Assembly (NCBI GenBank): GCA_023132105.1
Contig: JAGLYS010000231.1
Location: forward strand, 1-7,203
Direction: 5' to 3'
Length of the DNA stretch: 7,203 bases
DNA from: Caldifarciminota bacterium
GTDB lineage: Bacteria; Hydrothermota; 32-111; QNBC01
Below, piece after piece: positions 5,130-7,203 of the stretch. A model generated the notes under the pieces. It was not told the DNA's origin. It was given only the letters and a program-made list of their open reading frames with translations, and did no database searches. Both the position numbers and the translations under genes were made by a program. Position 1 is the first letter of the stretch, and every line of letters begins with the position of its first letter.

Positions 5130-6905
5130 TTGTCTAAAAGCAATACTAAACATAAATATTTTACATATTTGAAAAAACTTATGCCATATATCTGGCATGA
5201 TAAGCATCTCTTTCTTGCGGGACTTTTTTCAATGCTTCTTGTCTCAGGAGCGAGATTATTGGATCCTCTCATAATCGCTCATATCATTGATGTTAGTATA
5301 CCAAAAAACGATATCAAAGATATGTTTATATATGCTGGTTTATTTGTAATTGTCATTATATTTTCGGGAATAATCGCCTATTTTCAAACAATTACACTTT
5401 CCAAATTAGGTATAAAAATCGTAACGAAGATAAAAGCTGAAGTTTTCGATCATCTTCTTCAGCTTCCCGTGAGTTATTTCGATCAATATAAAGTAGGAGA
5501 GTTGATGGCTCGTGTGGAAAGTGATGCTGAAAAAGTTAAGCAATTATTCTCTTCCTTTTCGATAATGATTATTGGCAATATAATGTTTTTTCTCGGAATG
5601 GTTATAATTCTTCTCTGGAAAAGTACATATGTCACAATTTTACTAATGATACCAATAATAATCATCACATTTCTAATGACCATAATGATTAGGTATTTGA
5701 ATAAGTATTATAAAAAGATAAGAAAACTTTATGCTCGTGTATCCGGAGTGCTTACGGAATATATTCAGGGAATGCATATAGTTCAGTTATTCAATAAGGA
5801 AAGAGATGTGAAAGATATTATTGATAAAGTGAGTAAAGAAAAACAATCGTTAGAAAGCAGAACTCTTTTCACAGAATATTCTTTCTGGGGTTTGTTTAGC
5901 TTTATCGCAAATTCATTATTTCTAATTTTAGTTATTTGGCTTCTTGCACCCAAAGTTATTAGTGGAATAGCAACACTTGGTACTCTTATTATATTTATTC
6001 AATATGGCAGTAGAATATTGGATCCTTTAATGGGCATTGCCGAGAATCTAACATTTATACAAAAAGCATTCGTATCTCTTGAGAGGATATTTAATATTCT
6101 TGCTGTCAAGACAGAATATGATATACGAGAAGGTAATATAGTTCCACAATTCAATAATGAGATTATATTCAAAGATGTTTGGTTTAAATACAAGGAAGAT
6201 GAATGGGTTTTGAAAGGAATAAATTTATCTATAAATAAAGGAGAAAAAGTGGCATTTGTCGGTGCATCAGGAAGTGGAAAAACAACAACTATAAGTCTTC
6301 TCTGTGGGTTTTATAAAATTACAAAAGGACAGATTGAAGTTGACGGTTGTAATTTGAATCATTTTAAATTAAAACAATGGAGATCAAAAATAGGTCTTGT
6401 TTTGCAGGATGTTTATCTCTTCCCCGGAAATATTCTCGAAAACATCAGAATATATAATGATAACATCAGTACGGAGAAAATAAATTCGGCTATTTCGACT
6501 GTTCAGGCTGATAGTTTTATAAATAAAACAGAAAAAGGAATTTATTCTGAAATAAGCGAGAGAGGGCAAAATATTTCTTCTGGGGAGAAGCAACTTCTTA
6601 GTTTTGCAAGAGCAATTGCCTTTTCACCTGAAATTATTGTACTTGATGAAGCTACCGCCTCCGTTGATGTGGTAACCGAAAAGAAAATCGAAGCGGCAAT
6701 GAAAATGACAATGAAGGGAAAAACAGCTGTCATTGTGGCACATAGATTGTCCTCGATTATAAATGCCGATAAGATACTTCTCTTTCAAAATGGCAATATA
6801 ATTGCTCAGGGCACTCATAACGAACTTCTCGCCAGTTCATTAGAATATAAAAGATTAGTAGAATTGCAATTTATGCATATAACAGGTAAAACGATTAAGG
6901 AGTAA
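5130..6905 (+). CDS. ABC exporter half-transporter (fused membrane and ATPase domains), first subunit
   Basis: The 591-residue protein has the standard exporter length and order. Six membrane helices lie at roughly 27-50, 65-88, 141-163, 167-188, 252-273 and 277-295. GELMARVESDAEKVKQLF (123-140) forms an intracellular coupling region. The ATPase domain from about 342 has an aromatic A-loop (FKY, 352-354), Walker A GASGSGKT (378-385), Q-loop Q426, signature ISSGEKQ (482-488), Walker B IIVLDE with E507, D-loop SVD (511-513) and switch H538. All catalytic residues are present; the signature Gln of LSSGQ is replaced by Glu. The ATASVD...TEKKIE stretch resembles MdlB/YheH-type subunits of heterodimeric multidrug exporters. 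Substrate is unknown: drugs, lipids or peptides are possible. Translation starts at TTG 5130. The next gene, another exporter subunit, begins one base after the stop, so the two are co-translated and probably dimerise in the inner membrane. Confidence 0.92.
   Translation: MSKSNTKHKYFTYLKKLMPYIWHDKHLFLAGLFSMLLVSGARLLDPLIIAHIIDVSIPKNDIKDMFIYAGLFVIVIIFSGIIAYFQTITLSKLGIKIVTKIKAEVFDHLLQLPVSYFDQYKVGELMARVESDAEKVKQLFSSFSIMIIGNIMFFLGMVIILLWKSTYVTILLMIPIIIITFLMTIMIRYLNKYYKKIRKLYARVSGVLTEYIQGMHIVQLFNKERDVKDIIDKVSKEKQSLESRTLFTEYSFWGLFSFIANSLFLILVIWLLAPKVISGIATLGTLIIFIQYGSRILDPLMGIAENLTFIQKAFVSLERIFNILAVKTEYDIREGNIVPQFNNEIIFKDVWFKYKEDEWVLKGINLSINKGEKVAFVGASGSGKTTTISLLCGFYKITKGQIEVDGCNLNHFKLKQWRSKIGLVLQDVYLFPGNILENIRIYNDNISTEKINSAISTVQADSFINKTEKGIYSEISERGQNISSGEKQLLSFARAIAFSPEIIVLDEATASVDVVTEKKIEAAMKMTMKGKTAVIVAHRLSSIINADKILLFQNGNIIAQGTHNELLASSLEYKRLVELQFMHITGKTIKE
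6897..6902 (+). promoter_or_regulatory. Shine-Dalgarno of the second exporter gene, inside the first
   Basis: AAGGAG lies within the last codons of the first subunit, 4 nt before ATG 6907. Its position couples translation of the two subunits. Confidence 0.75.
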
Positions 6906-6906
6906 C

Positions 6907-7203
6907 ATGAGTTATCATATAAAATGGGTAATTAACAGATGGAAAAACCATAAGAAAATGGTATTTATTTTATTATTTCTTACTATTCTGTCCGTTTCAG
7001 TATCGGTAGCATATCCATTAGTTTTTAAATACCTTCTTGACACATTAAAAAATATCATCGTACATCCGGATAATTTCCCAACACCAATGAAAGAGGTAAA
7101 TCGTATTCTATGGATTATCTTTGCAATAGGAATTGCAAGCTTGATTTCATACCTTTACCCCGGGATGAGAGGATATATGAACCTGCTATTCGAATATATA
7201 TTG
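6907..7203 (+). CDS. Second ABC exporter subunit, N-terminal 99 residues, truncated by window edge
   Basis: The ATG at 6907 opens a frame that runs without stop to the window end. A short basic N-terminus (IKWVINRWKNHKKM, 5-18) is followed by membrane helix 1 (about 19-40), which runs into YPLVFKYLLDTL (36-47), the usual end of helix 1 in exporter-type ABC transporters. A second helix lies at about 67-87 (ILWIIFAIGIASLISYLYP). The extracellular loop between them (48-66) is longer than in the first subunit. No ATPase domain is reached, so the family call rests on these helices and on the one-base spacing from the first exporter gene. By position it is probably the partner half-transporter; whether its ATPase site is catalytic cannot be seen. 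Confidence 0.8.
   Translation, partial: MSYHIKWVINRWKNHKKMVFILLFLTILSVSVSVAYPLVFKYLLDTLKNIIVHPDNFPTPMKEVNRILWIIFAIGIASLISYLYPGMRGYMNLLFEYIL

Noticed and set aside
4681..5130. CRISPR array or attachment site
   Set aside because: The repeats are of different sequences, at most two copies each, with no regular spacers; no integrase gene or tRNA end is present.
5000..5272. Minus-strand open frame of 90 codons
   Set aside because: It overlaps the exporter start and its leader, lacks recognisable domains and has no convincing ribosome binding site.

Overview
The window is AT-rich (roughly 30% GC by eye) and densely coding. It reads as chromosomal DNA from a Gram-negative-type bacterium. The edge gene encodes a signal-peptide-bearing, gingipain-like (family C25) peptidase, a family frequent in Bacteroidota and related FCB-group lineages. 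However, most genes carry strong GGAGG-type ribosome binding sites, and one promoter is a perfect TTGACA-N17-TATAAT. Neither trait is typical of Bacteroidota proper. An uncultured FCB-type lineage (for example Cloacimonadota- or Delongbacteria-like) is my best guess, held with low confidence. No rRNA, tRNA, CRISPR array, transposase or integrase is visible.

Left part (1-4663), all on the minus strand. In transcription order it holds: an excisionase-type helix-turn-helix protein fused to HEAT-like repeats (4663-3809); an ABC-F ATPase resembling the Lsa-type ribosome-protection subgroup (3655-2087); an aspartate/glutamate racemase-family enzyme (1992-1294, GTG start); a Cys-rich DUF3795 protein (1292-963, one base after the racemase); and the N-terminal 307 residues of a secreted C25-like peptidase (921 to beyond position 1). 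The racemase and DUF3795 genes are almost certainly co-transcribed, and the peptidase may be too. ABC-F and racemase are separated by 94 bp and HTH-HEAT and ABC-F by 153 bp, so those links are uncertain.

Central intergenic region (4664-5129, 466 bp) separates the minus-strand block from a plus-strand block. It contains a consensus sigma-70 promoter for the HTH-HEAT gene, with a perfect 10-bp tandem repeat over its -10 and start site. It also contains a 13-bp palindrome, two REP-like dispersed palindromes (arms GTAGAGACG/CGTCTCTAC, and CTGAAACAAGTTCAG), and a perfect 10-bp-arm inverted repeat upstream of the transporter operon.

Right part (5130-7203), plus strand. A complete ABC exporter half-transporter (TTG start) is followed after one base by the start of a second exporter subunit cut by the window edge. 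The pair probably forms a heterodimeric exporter.

Putative links among the genes are antibiotic or toxic-compound defence (ABC-F plus exporter) and local control by the HTH-HEAT protein; these are inferences from proximity only. I did not find a clearly new multi-gene system. The most unusual items are the HTH-HEAT fusion with its apparent start-codon problem and repeat-covered promoter, and the dispersed palindromes.
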